From NCBI RefSeq assembly GCF_015206995.1, contig NZ_JADEXR010000021.1:1-62394 (forward strand): a DNA stretch of 62,394 nt. Direction: 5' to 3'. The translations under genes and the position numbers were made by a program. The DNA is from an aff. Roholtiella sp. LEGE 12411 (GTDB taxonomy: Bacteria; Cyanobacteriota; Cyanobacteriia; Cyanobacteriales; Nostocaceae). Positions 28,319 to 35,585 of this stretch are shown here, piece by piece; position 1 is the stretch's first letter, and each line of letters opens with the position of its first letter. The notes under the pieces were generated by a model, which had not been told where the DNA came from, made no database searches, and saw only the letters and a program-made list of their open reading frames with translations.

Positions 28319-28623
28319 CAAAGCACCTCTAGATTTGCAGTCAAACTTCAGGGGTTTTTAAATCAACAAACGCTAATACCCTTAAACCCAGCTATCGCAG
28401 ATAAGACAATTTTATCTTTTGTTCATTTTGTTATAAATAGCTTACATTTATCTTTGCTCAAATGGAATAACTTAACTAAATAAATTAGCGATATTTAATC
28501 TAATTAATTCTTATATGATTAAATACTTTATTTTCCAACAATCACTATTATCTCTAATCTATAGAATAGATCAGGGTTTGCTCAATAGTTACGATTAATT
28601 ATTATGAATTGACATAAATGACA
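28319..28623. other. AT-rich region upstream of ndhF
   Basis: About 305 bp with no reading frame of protein character. It must carry the promoter of the ndhF-ndhD-chp operon. Runs of TTATCTTTTGTTC and TTATC recur but no known operator (for example a CcmR site) was recognised with confidence. Confidence 0.4.
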
Positions 28624-28647
28624 AAAGACGCAGTAAATCGCGTCTTT
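28624..28647 (-). terminator. hairpin terminator of the small membrane-protein gene
   Basis: On the minus strand AAAGACGC and GCGTCTTT pair around an eight-base loop, followed by TTTG. It lies 27 bp after the stop of the gene at 28674-28895. Confidence 0.6.
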
Positions 28648-28673
28648 GGAAGTCGGCTAAATATAGCTTACAC

Positions 28674-28895
28674 TTAGAGAATTTTGTCAACCTGGCAAGT
28701 ATAAACAAAGATACCTTCTCTACAAGAGGCTCCGCCAACGGTAAGCTTCACTAACGCAGGCATTTGATCAACTTGGCTGATGGGAGCGGGTTTCATGTCC
28801 CGGTAGTCCAGCAGTTGAACTAAGATCAGGTAGGCGATCGCCAAGAGAATAGAAATCGCGCCTGTAAGAATAGCAATTAATTTTGAACGTTCCAT
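28674..28895 (-). CDS. small single-span membrane protein
   Basis: 73 residues from the ATG at 28895. An N-terminal transmembrane helix (about 6-28: IAILTGAISILLAIAYLILV) is followed by a short polar domain, QLLDYRDMKPAPISQVDQM. Small proteins with this start (MERSKLIAILTGA) recur in cyanobacteria without known function. The last 20 residues (GGASCREGIFVYTC) are encoded by a sequence that resembles a palindromic dispersed repeat (CGGAGCCTCTTGTAGAG), so the C-terminus may have been altered by repeat insertion. Longer upstream reading is unlikely because it runs through another dispersed repeat. Confidence 0.6.
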   Translation of the reverse strand: MERSKLIAILTGAISILLAIAYLILVQLLDYRDMKPAPISQVDQMPALVKLTVGGASCREGIFVYTCQVDKIL

Positions 28896-28979
28896 CAGTA
28901 TTTTCTGTAATGCAAGTAGAATAACTGTATTGAGTGATCGATAAGGATTGCGTAGGCGCAGTCCACCGTAGGTATCGCT

Positions 28980-29567
28980 ATGACTGCAACCACAAAAAAA
29001 TTTTCTTTTGCAGAGTATCTTAAGTATAACAATGGCACGGATACCCAATATGAATTGGTAGATGGAGAATTACTTCCCATGAGCCTTGGCACTGGCAAGC
29101 ACGGTGGCATCTCTAAGTTTTTAGAACGAAGCTTTGATGATGAAAGTGTCAAAATGGGCAAGAATTGGACAGCACAAAAGTTTTCTGTCGGAGTACGTTC
29201 GCCACGAGGGGGACGCTGGGACACTTCACGAATTCCAGATGTAGTAGTATTACCAACACAGCAGTGGGAAGCACTTTCCAATCGAGAAGCTGTAATCGAA
29301 CTCAACGAAACTCCCCCCATATTAGTGGTAGAGGTCGTCAGCGAATCTACACAAACCACAGACTATCGCAGCAAACGTTCTGAATATGCTGTTTTGGAAA
29401 TTCCCGAATACTGGATTGTTGACCCGATTCAAGAGATAGTAACAATATGCACCCTAGTAGAAGGGTTCTATGATGCTGTTGCATTCCGAGGACAAGAACG
29501 CATCATTTCTTTTACTTTTCCACAGTTGGATTTGAGTGCCGAACAAGTCTTGGCAGGACGGAAGTGA
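28980..29567 (+). CDS. Uma2 family protein (DUF820, restriction-endonuclease-like fold)
   Basis: 195 residues, the normal size. Shows the family plan: FSFAEYLKYNNGTDTQYELV with the Glu of YELVDGELL, a central IPDVVVLP with Asp, VEVVSESTQTTDYRSKRSEY (Glu and Lys of the PD-(D/E)XK-like site) and IPEYWIVDP. Cyanobacteria carry dozens of these genes and their role is unclear; nuclease activity is assumed from the fold. Another Uma2 gene lies at 32534-33109. A hairpin follows 11 bp after the stop. Confidence 0.88.
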   Translation: MTATTKKFSFAEYLKYNNGTDTQYELVDGELLPMSLGTGKHGGISKFLERSFDDESVKMGKNWTAQKFSVGVRSPRGGRWDTSRIPDVVVLPTQQWEALSNREAVIELNETPPILVVEVVSESTQTTDYRSKRSEYAVLEIPEYWIVDPIQEIVTICTLVEGFYDAVAFRGQERIISFTFPQLDLSAEQVLAGRK

Positions 29568-29577
29568 CTCTCAATTA

Positions 29578-29598
29578 CTACCGATGTGCTATCGGTAG
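29578..29598 (+). terminator. hairpin after the Uma2 gene
   Basis: CTACCGAT and ATCGGTAG pair around GTGCT. No T-run follows, so its strength as a terminator is uncertain. Confidence 0.45.
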
Positions 29599-29644
29599 AC
29601 ATCTGTGCCTATATCTACATTAATACTTGAGATACACTAAACAC

Positions 29645-29904
29645 TTACCGATATACATCGCTCCGATGGGCTATCAGTAAAATAGTAATTAGTTGCTGTT
29701 CTTCATCCACTTATAAACAACTCGCCAGACACCAACTCGATAGCGAAAAAGACCTGCGAAATCACCTTTGAGCCGTTTGATGTTTGGATGTTCGTAAGCA
29801 TTCTGCCGCAGTTGGTCAAAGCAACGGTTTAGTCGTTCCGCTAGTGATGCATCTACTTCTTGATAAAACTTCTGTGCTTTGCGAGTCAGTACCAGTTCAT
29901 ACAT
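29645..29904 (-). pseudogene. RelE/ParE-type toxin gene with a one-base deletion
   Basis: The frame starts MYELVLTRKAQKFYQEVDAS and reaches the family core GLFRYRVGVWRVVYK, then runs out of frame and stops at 29689. In the next frame the sequence continues without a gap as VDEEQQLITILL and IAHRSDVYR to a TAA at 29645-29647, exactly the expected end of a RelE-family mRNA interferase. Adding one A in the run before 29709 restores a toxin of about 86 residues. The truncated product lacks the C-terminal catalytic strand. The gene overlaps its antitoxin by eight bases. Natural inactivation is likely because the antitoxin frame is intact; a homopolymer sequencing error is the alternative. Confidence 0.8.
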
Positions 29905-30139
29905 GACGACGAATACTGTCAAATGACACCACTTCCCCAGCCTCAGCTTCCTGCATAGCTTCACGCAAAGCTTGCTCAAAACCAGGGACATTCAAAAGTT
30001 CCGTTGTCGCCTCATTTTCTTCTCTTTCTTCTAGATCAGCTAGAAAATCACTCACTACCCGCAGCCTTTCTGGAGACAGTCGCCGTAAACGCTTCTCAGC
30101 TTCCTGAAGAATAGTAACGTCATCTTGCTTTGATTCCAT
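29897..30139 (-). CDS. antitoxin of a RelE-type module
   Basis: 80 residues, intact. The N-terminal half is a helical region (ILQEAEKRLRRLSPERLRVV, DFLADLEEREENEATTELL) and the C-terminal part, PGFEQALREAMQEAEAGEVV, is the tail that would wrap the toxin. The start ATG at 30139 is preferred; upstream codons (TTG at 30160) lack support. The stop codon overlaps the toxin start by eight bases. With the toxin broken by a frameshift, this antitoxin would be free to act only as a DNA binder or as a neutraliser of related toxins. Family naming is tentative: it resembles the short antitoxins paired with RelE/ParE in cyanobacteria. Confidence 0.7.
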   Translation of the reverse strand: MESKQDDVTILQEAEKRLRRLSPERLRVVSDFLADLEEREENEATTELLNVPGFEQALREAMQEAEAGEVVSFDSIRRHV

Positions 30140-30193
30140 AGTTATTTCTACACTTAACACTATTTATTATCGATTTTTTTCCTTCTTTATTAT

Positions 30194-30445
30194 ATTATTG
30201 ACCTTCTGAGGCTCAACGTTGACCTTCTGAACCTCAACGATGACCTTCCGAGGCTCAACGATGACCTTCTGAGCCTCGAAGTTGCGCCTTTTATCCTCAA
30301 CGATGACCTTCTGAGGCTCAACGATAACCTTTTGAGGCTCGAAGTTGCGCCTTTTATCATCAACGATGACCTTCTGAGGCTCAACGATAACCTTTTGAGG
30401 CTCGAAGTTGCGCCTTTTACCCTCGAAGTTGCACCTTTTAGCCTC
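30194..30445. repeat. 21-bp tandem repeat, 12 units, in a 63-bp higher-order pattern
   Basis: Twelve units of 21 bp. Read on the minus strand they encode heptapeptides EPQKVIV and E(D/G/A)KRRNF in the order KRRNF, QKVIV, QKVIV, giving a 63-bp superunit repeated about three times. The minus frame has only TTG starts (30454) and ends NNIIKKEKNR at 30167. Plus and second minus frames are also open (for example LLRLNDD), as expected for a stop-free 21-bp unit, so coding cannot be asserted. It separates the antitoxin gene from the pentapeptide gene. Confidence 0.85.
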
Positions 30446-30526
30446 AACTAACAAATATATCTCACCATTCCTGAATTTACAGGGGTGAGCATGTAGTAAA
30501 ATTTGCTCACCTCCGTCAAGTGCAAC

Positions 30527-32551
30527 ATGGCTTTAGACTTCTCCGGTCAAAATCTTCGAGGACGAAACTTCAAAGGCAGACAAGACCTTGTGGGTGCAAA
30601 CTTTAGCTATGCCGACATCCGAGGGGCAAACTTTACTAATGCTAATCTGAGAGGGACAAATTTTAGTCATACCAAAGCAGGACTGCAACGCCGATGGGCA
30701 ATTTTCTTAGTCTTTGTCTCATTATTGTTGTCGGGACTATCAGGATGTTTATGGTCTGTCAATGGTTATTTGGTGTCACTAATATTTGATACTTCCAGCT
30801 TAGAGAATCAGATTCGCGGCTGGACTGCCCTAGTCGTATTAATTGCCTTTTTCTTCGTCACAATTTGCCAAGGAGCCGTAGCTGGAGCCGGAGCGGTAGC
30901 TGTAGCTGGAGCCTTAGCCGTAGCCGTAGCTGTAGCTGGAGCCTTAACTTCAGGCGGAACCAGAGTTGGAACTGGAGCTTTAGCCGGAGCCGGAGCCGGA
31001 GCTTTAGCTGTTGCTGTCGCCGGAGCCTTAGCCTTGGCCGGAGCCGGATCTAGAGCCAGAACTTTAGCTGTAGCCGGGGCTTTAGTCTTAACCGTAGCCT
31101 TAGCCATAGCCAAAATCGGAACCGTAGCCGGAGCTTTAGCCGTAGCTGGAACGTTAGTTAGCATTTACATCAGTTGGCGAGCTATAAAAGGAGATCAAAA
31201 GCACTCCTTAATTCGCAACATTGCGATCGCTTTTGCTGCAACAGGAGGTACAAGTTTTCGTGGCGCTGACTTAACCAATGCTGATTTCACCCAAGCCACA
31301 CTCAAAAGTACAGATTTACGCAACACTATTCTTATCTGTAGCCGTTGGCATCAAGCCAAAATGCTTGACCGTGTTCGTCCTGGCTCAACTTATCTGCAAA
31401 ACTCACAAGTACGTCAACTGCTAGTTACAGGACAGGGACAGGATAAGAATTTTTACCGTGAAAACCTGCGGGGTATCAACTTACAATCAGCAAATTTAGC
31501 AGATGCCAGCTTTATTGGCGCTGATCTCAGTGAAGCCAATTTGCAAGATGCCGATTTGTCAAGAGCAAAGCTCAAGCAAACGCAACTAAACGCAACTGAT
31601 TTAACAGGTGCAACCCTCACCGGAGCCTACATTGAAGATTGGGGCATTACAAATACAACTAAATTGCATGGGGTGAGGTGTGAATATGTCTTCATGCGCT
31701 TACCCACCAAAGAAGATCCTGACCCCCTCCGCAAACCTGATAATAAACAAGAGGTATTTGCAGACGGAGATTTTGCCGACTTTATCAAGCCAATTTTTGA
31801 TACCCTCAACCTTTACCACAATCAAGGCATTGATCCCCGCGCTGTTGCGATCGCCTTCAAAAACCTTGCCGAAAACCATCCCGAAGCTCAGTTAGAAATC
31901 GTCGCAATGGAGAAACGCGGCGAAGATAAAATCTTACTCAGAGCTAAAACCGCAGCAGGTAGCGATAAATCTCAACTGAGTGCAGAATATTTTGATGACT
32001 ATAATCAACTCAAAGCTTTATCACAGAGTCAGCAATTATTGCTTGTAGAAAGAGATAGTTATATTAGTGATTTAAAAAATATGATCATAACTGCACTTGG
32101 GCAGCCTAAATCTTATACACAAGGAAATACCATCATGTCTGATATCAGCGGTATCAATATTCAAGGCAGCAGTAACGTTAGCGGTATCGCTGGGAATAAT
32201 TCTGTTGCTAATCTAGGAACCATCAGCGGTAATGTGAGTATTGCCCTCAATCAATTGCCTGATGCAACCGATGCAGATAAACCAGGAATTAAAGAATTAT
32301 TGACGCAATTGCAAGAGATAATTTCACAGTCGGCAGATTTGCCTGAAACAGACAAAGCTGATGCATTGATACAGGTAGAAGCTTTAGCAGAAGCAGGTAC
32401 AAATCCCCAAGAATCCACTAATCAAAAAACTGCAAAAAATGCAATCACCATGTTGAAAGGGATATTTTCTGGTTTACCTGCTGTTGCGTCGCTGGTTGAA
32501 TCGACTAATAATTTATTGCCTGCGATCGCTAAATTATTCGGTTTGGGATAA
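30527..32551 (+). CDS. pentapeptide-repeat membrane protein with Ala/Gly/Val-rich region and helical tail
   Basis: 674 residues from the ATG at 30527. Pentapeptide repeats occur in three blocks: 2-45 (FSGQNLRGRNFKG, GANFSYADIRGANFTNANLR), about 240-265 (FRGADLTNADFTQATLKSTD) and about 310-380 (NLRGINLQSANLADASFIGA, DLSEANLQDADLSRAKLKQT). Between them are a membrane helix at about 56-80 and some 100 residues of almost only Ala, Gly, Val and Leu (about 110-215), encoded by repeated GCC-GTA-GCT-GGA codons. The C-terminal 290 residues are helical with a low-complexity Ser/Asn/Gly segment (SGINIQGSSNVSGIAGNNSV) before a final helix bundle. Such multidomain proteins are known from cyanobacteria without function. 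It overlaps the convergent Uma2 gene by 18 bp. Confidence 0.75.
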   Translation: MALDFSGQNLRGRNFKGRQDLVGANFSYADIRGANFTNANLRGTNFSHTKAGLQRRWAIFLVFVSLLLSGLSGCLWSVNGYLVSLIFDTSSLENQIRGWTALVVLIAFFFVTICQGAVAGAGAVAVAGALAVAVAVAGALTSGGTRVGTGALAGAGAGALAVAVAGALALAGAGSRARTLAVAGALVLTVALAIAKIGTVAGALAVAGTLVSIYISWRAIKGDQKHSLIRNIAIAFAATGGTSFRGADLTNADFTQATLKSTDLRNTILICSRWHQAKMLDRVRPGSTYLQNSQVRQLLVTGQGQDKNFYRENLRGINLQSANLADASFIGADLSEANLQDADLSRAKLKQTQLNATDLTGATLTGAYIEDWGITNTTKLHGVRCEYVFMRLPTKEDPDPLRKPDNKQEVFADGDFADFIKPIFDTLNLYHNQGIDPRAVAIAFKNLAENHPEAQLEIVAMEKRGEDKILLRAKTAAGSDKSQLSAEYFDDYNQLKALSQSQQLLLVERDSYISDLKNMIITALGQPKSYTQGNTIMSDISGINIQGSSNVSGIAGNNSVANLGTISGNVSIALNQLPDATDADKPGIKELLTQLQEIISQSADLPETDKADALIQVEALAEAGTNPQESTNQKTAKNAITMLKGIFSGLPAVASLVESTNNLLPAIAKLFGLG

Positions 32552-33109
32552 TATCTGCTGTACTGTCAGTGTTAACTCAGGAAAAGTCGAAGAACAGATT
32601 TGCTGATTCCCTGCGAATACAGTTTGGTTATAACGTCCCTGATCCAATAAGTATACTGTCACCTTTGCTTTGAGAGGGTCAACAATCCAGTATTCTGGGA
32701 TGGACAGAGTTGCATACTCAAGTGGTTTCTTTTCATAATCTCGCTTCACAGACTCAGTGCTAACCACTTCTACGATCAACAGTGGTGGTAACTCCAGTAC
32801 CGCTGATTTACCCTGAATAGACTGTCGCTGATTTTCAGTCATCACAATTAAGTCAGGGAGACGAGATTTTTTAACAGAGGTGCGAACGCCAGTACCGCTA
32901 GGGCGAACCTGCCAATCTAACCCTAGTCGCTGAATTTCCAGATAGAAGCGGATCAACAAGAAAGTAATGATAGCTTCATGCAAATCTGAGGCTGGAGGCA
33001 TTTCTAGCAGTATCTCATCCTCAAGTTCATAGCGCTGATCAGTGCCATCATCGTAGGTGAGATATTCCTCAAAACTATACAGACGTTCTACAGGTTTTGT
33101 AGTGGACAT
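32534..33109 (-). CDS. Uma2 family protein (DUF820)
   Basis: 191 residues. It has the family strings LYSFEEYLTYDDGTDQRYEL, SRLPDLIVMTE, LIVEVVSTESVKRDYEKKPL and IPEYWIVDPL, with the acidic and Lys residues of the endonuclease-like site in place. Its 3' end overlaps that of the pentapeptide gene by 18 bp in convergent orientation, an unusual arrangement that makes antisense transcription likely. About 40% identical by eye to the Uma2 protein at 28980-29567 in the conserved strings, so the two are paralogues of separate origin rather than a fresh duplication. Physiological role unknown. The 269-bp gap that follows (33110-33378) holds HIP1 octamers but no gene. Confidence 0.87.
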   Translation of the reverse strand: MSTTKPVERLYSFEEYLTYDDGTDQRYELEDEILLEMPPASDLHEAIITFLLIRFYLEIQRLGLDWQVRPSGTGVRTSVKKSRLPDLIVMTENQRQSIQGKSAVLELPPLLIVEVVSTESVKRDYEKKPLEYATLSIPEYWIVDPLKAKVTVYLLDQGRYNQTVFAGNQQICSSTFPELTLTVQQILSQTE

Positions 33110-33378
33110 ACTTCTGTCTCCAGTTCCTCTAGCAAGGGTGGGAGTGCCATAATCATATCTACTTTCTACATTCTCAGGTAATTTTAGAATGTAGAGTTCA
33201 GTTTTTCCAAAATATCTTTAAGTCAACAGATGTTTTGAGAGGGTTGCATCAAAGCGATCGCAGTTTAGCACTGCTGAGAGCAGACAACTCACCAGTGCCA
33301 AATTTTATGACATTTTAGGTATTGGGACAAGCGATCGCTTACAGTAATCGATAACAATCCAGTTTGTGGAGCGCTAAA

Positions 33379-34380
33379 TTAGGATGTGACGCTAAATTTT
33401 TCTTTTGGTTGAACAATGCGATCGCTTAATGAATTGACGAGCTTTTTAACACATAAAGCACGACAGGCTATTCTTTCAGTTTGCCGAAACCCTAAAATAT
33501 TTTGCACAACTTTGTAAGCTGCCCTTTTACTGTTAGTTTTAAACTCTGGAAACAGAACCAAAGCCTCTTCTAAGAAGATTAAATATTGTGAATAGTCAAC
33601 AAATAATGACTCTCTAGCCAGTTCAAAATATGATTTAGCTAAAGCATGACGATACTTAATTGAAAGTTTGTTCATCTCGAATAATTGCTTTTCGACCTTC
33701 TCTAATACCAAATAGTGACTTTTTAACCAGCGGTTTTTAGAAGAAGTAGAAACTGTTACAGAACCGTATCGTCTATAAATTGAATAACAACCAGGTTGAT
33801 ATACAACCTTAGCTTCATTCATTACCACGGATAAGAAAAAATCTCTGTCTTGTGCAGCGGTTAAAGTTTCATCCCATCCGGCACTATTTTTTACTGCGGT
33901 TCTCTTATAAAGTAAAGCAGCAAGAGCCACCCACCAATTTGCCAACAGAGAAGCCAAGATATCTGCGTGCGCTTCAGAAGTTTCTATATCTTCCATAACA
34001 CTTGATCCATCAAGCAAATGACGCCGATGTCTCCAATCACCATAAACAACATCTGCTCCGGTTTCTTCTAGAAAACGGACTTGCCTTTCTATCTTCTCTG
34101 GTAAAATATAGTCATCTGCATCTAAGTACTGAATATAGTCACCTTTCGACAAATCAAAGCCTCTATTTCTAGCGTAATTTCCTCCTTTATGAGGCAAACT
34201 TTGCCAAATAACTTTATCTCCGTAACTTCTGATGATTTCTAAACAATTATCTGTAGAACCATCATCAATTACAATAATTTCAATATTGGAATAGGTTTGT
34301 TCCAAGCAGCTATTAATTGCTTCTGCCAACCATTTTTCGGCATTGAAACATGGTATAATTACTGAAACAATCTTTTGCAT
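33379..34380 (-). CDS. family 2 glycosyltransferase
   Basis: 333 residues. The GT-A fold N-terminus is intact: VSVIIPCFNAEKWLAEAINS, IEIIVIDDGSTD (nucleotide-binding Asp) and the metal-binding DxD in YIQYLDADDYI, followed by GADVVYGDWRHRR and the catalytic-region WDETLTAAQDRDFFL (acceptor loop ED/QD motif). The C-terminal third is helical and probably holds the acceptor site. It transfers a sugar from a nucleotide donor to a growing surface glycan at the cytoplasmic face. It is the last gene of the minus-strand polysaccharide cluster (33.4-40.4 kb). Donor and acceptor unknown. Confidence 0.87.
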   Translation of the reverse strand: MQKIVSVIIPCFNAEKWLAEAINSCLEQTYSNIEIIVIDDGSTDNCLEIIRSYGDKVIWQSLPHKGGNYARNRGFDLSKGDYIQYLDADDYILPEKIERQVRFLEETGADVVYGDWRHRRHLLDGSSVMEDIETSEAHADILASLLANWWVALAALLYKRTAVKNSAGWDETLTAAQDRDFFLSVVMNEAKVVYQPGCYSIYRRYGSVTVSTSSKNRWLKSHYLVLEKVEKQLFEMNKLSIKYRHALAKSYFELARESLFVDYSQYLIFLEEALVLFPEFKTNSKRAAYKVVQNILGFRQTERIACRALCVKKLVNSLSDRIVQPKEKFSVTS

Positions 34381-34494
34381 TTTTATAGTCCTGAAATTTA
34401 CAAAAACAGGGTATTAACGCCATTACATAAGCGCTGTTAATTCTATATGCAACCTATAAAATAATCGTGTAGAAGCTCAAACTGACTACTACAA

Positions 34495-35304
34495 TTAACT
34501 TCCAATATGGAACTTCACATTAATTGCAGAAGTTAAATAACCAAGTGGGCGGATAATTACAGAGGACAAATAACGAGACTTTCTGTTGAACCAATGGTAA
34601 AACACTATCGATAGTCGTTTACGGTATGAATTAGGGACAAAAACAAATGATGCATCATGTCCGCTTGGATTATGCAGTTCTACAGAGATTTCAGATAAAG
34701 CAGTTTCTTTAAAGACCCTTGCTAATTCCACAGCCAAAGTGGGAAAACCTAATTTTTCTGCCATCTCTACAAGCTGATAGTTGTAATGATTAATATATCG
34801 CTGATATTTGACATCTCCACAATAAAGAATACCAAGATCTAGATACTCTTCTAATTCATTTGCTAAACGAATTAATAGTATATTACGGTCAATTGAATCA
34901 AGAGCATCAAAGCGATCGCAAATGTTAGTAATAGTTTGTTCATTCCATTGCAAAGCTGTATATCTATTAACATACTCCTCCACCTCTTCATCCAAAGTAC
35001 GTCTTAATTGTTGACGTTTAGTATTTGAGATACCCTTGCTCCCGTCTCCAAAGTCGCCATTAGTATATGCTGCATGTAAAAGACCTGCGGTTACGACTTT
35101 CGCAGGTACGTGAAGACTACAGAGAATACTAGCCGTACCTATTAGATGGGCAATAAACGTCTTCCCAGAGGCTCGGAAACAGCCTGTAAATAGGCAGATT
35201 GTCAGCTGATAAGCATTGAAAACAGATCTAATTTCAATGTTTGAGTAACCCTCACGTTTTAACTGGTTGAATAGTTGAATATTCGTTTGCGCGTAGGAGT
35301 TCAT
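34495..35304 (-). CDS. HD-like (DUF6817-type) protein in the polysaccharide cluster
   Basis: 269 residues. The N-terminal half resembles metal-dependent HD phosphohydrolases of the RelA/SpoT-like type: FRASGKTFIAHLIGTASILC places a His near the helix that carries the first HD ligand, and VVTAGLLHAAYTNGDFGDGS has the LLHAA string typical of this group. IRLANELEEYLDLGILY forms a later helix with Asn/Glu in place of the last Asp ligand. It looks like DUF6817 proteins, which have no assigned function. It stands between a glycosyltransferase and the ABC exporter, all on the minus strand, suggesting a role in the surface-glycan pathway or its signalling. Catalytic ability is uncertain because the paired HD is not clearly preserved. 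Confidence 0.55.
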   Translation of the reverse strand: MNSYAQTNIQLFNQLKREGYSNIEIRSVFNAYQLTICLFTGCFRASGKTFIAHLIGTASILCSLHVPAKVVTAGLLHAAYTNGDFGDGSKGISNTKRQQLRRTLDEEVEEYVNRYTALQWNEQTITNICDRFDALDSIDRNILLIRLANELEEYLDLGILYCGDVKYQRYINHYNYQLVEMAEKLGFPTLAVELARVFKETALSEISVELHNPSGHDASFVFVPNSYRKRLSIVFYHWFNRKSRYLSSVIIRPLGYLTSAINVKFHIGS

Positions 35305-35321
35305 AGTTATAGTTGAAACAG

Positions 35322-35573
35322 ATATAGTAATCCGATTTGATTCGTGAACTGACTCGTAGAGACACCGAATGGGGGATAGGGAATGGGGAATAGGAAAAAA
35401 GGGAGTTATATCATGTCCGGTTAAAGGCTTATCATTTAGACCGCAGGGGGCAGGGAGCAGGGGAAAAGAGGCTTTTGCGCTTTTTGCACAGATGCGGGAA
35501 TTATAACTAATTAGGCGGACATGATATTAGAGGTGTACGCAGTTTTTTCCAAAATCAAATAGGAATCCTATAG
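35322..35573. mobile_element. MITE-like element, family B copy 2, carrying a nested insertion
   Basis: Outer ends TATAGTAATCCGATTTGATT (left) and, inverted, TATAGGATTCCTATTTGATT (right) match at 17 of 20 positions. Without the 121 bp added by the nested element and its target duplication, the interior agrees with copies at 22417 and 37789. It fills the gap between the HD-like gene and the Wzt gene. Confidence 0.85.
35409..35526. mobile_element. 118-bp nested MITE-like element with TTA target duplication
   Basis: Perfect 11-bp inverted ends TATCATGTCCG / CGGACATGATA bound 118 bp of G-rich non-coding DNA. It is flanked by TTA on both sides (35406-35408 and 35527-35529). The uninterrupted relative at 37789-37904 reads GGGAGTTAGAGGTG at the same place, which is the empty site with a single TTA. 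Confidence 0.88.
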
Positions 35574-35585
35574 CTTGAATTAAGT

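Noticed and set aside
30194-30445. CRISPR-like array
   Set aside because: Units are contiguous 21-bp repeats without variable spacers and no cas gene is present. The same applies to the heptamer arrays.
30808-31164. Pro/Ala/Lys-rich frame opposite the pentapeptide gene
   Set aside because: It is the antisense shadow of the Ala/Gly/Val codon repeat; no start signal or family similarity.
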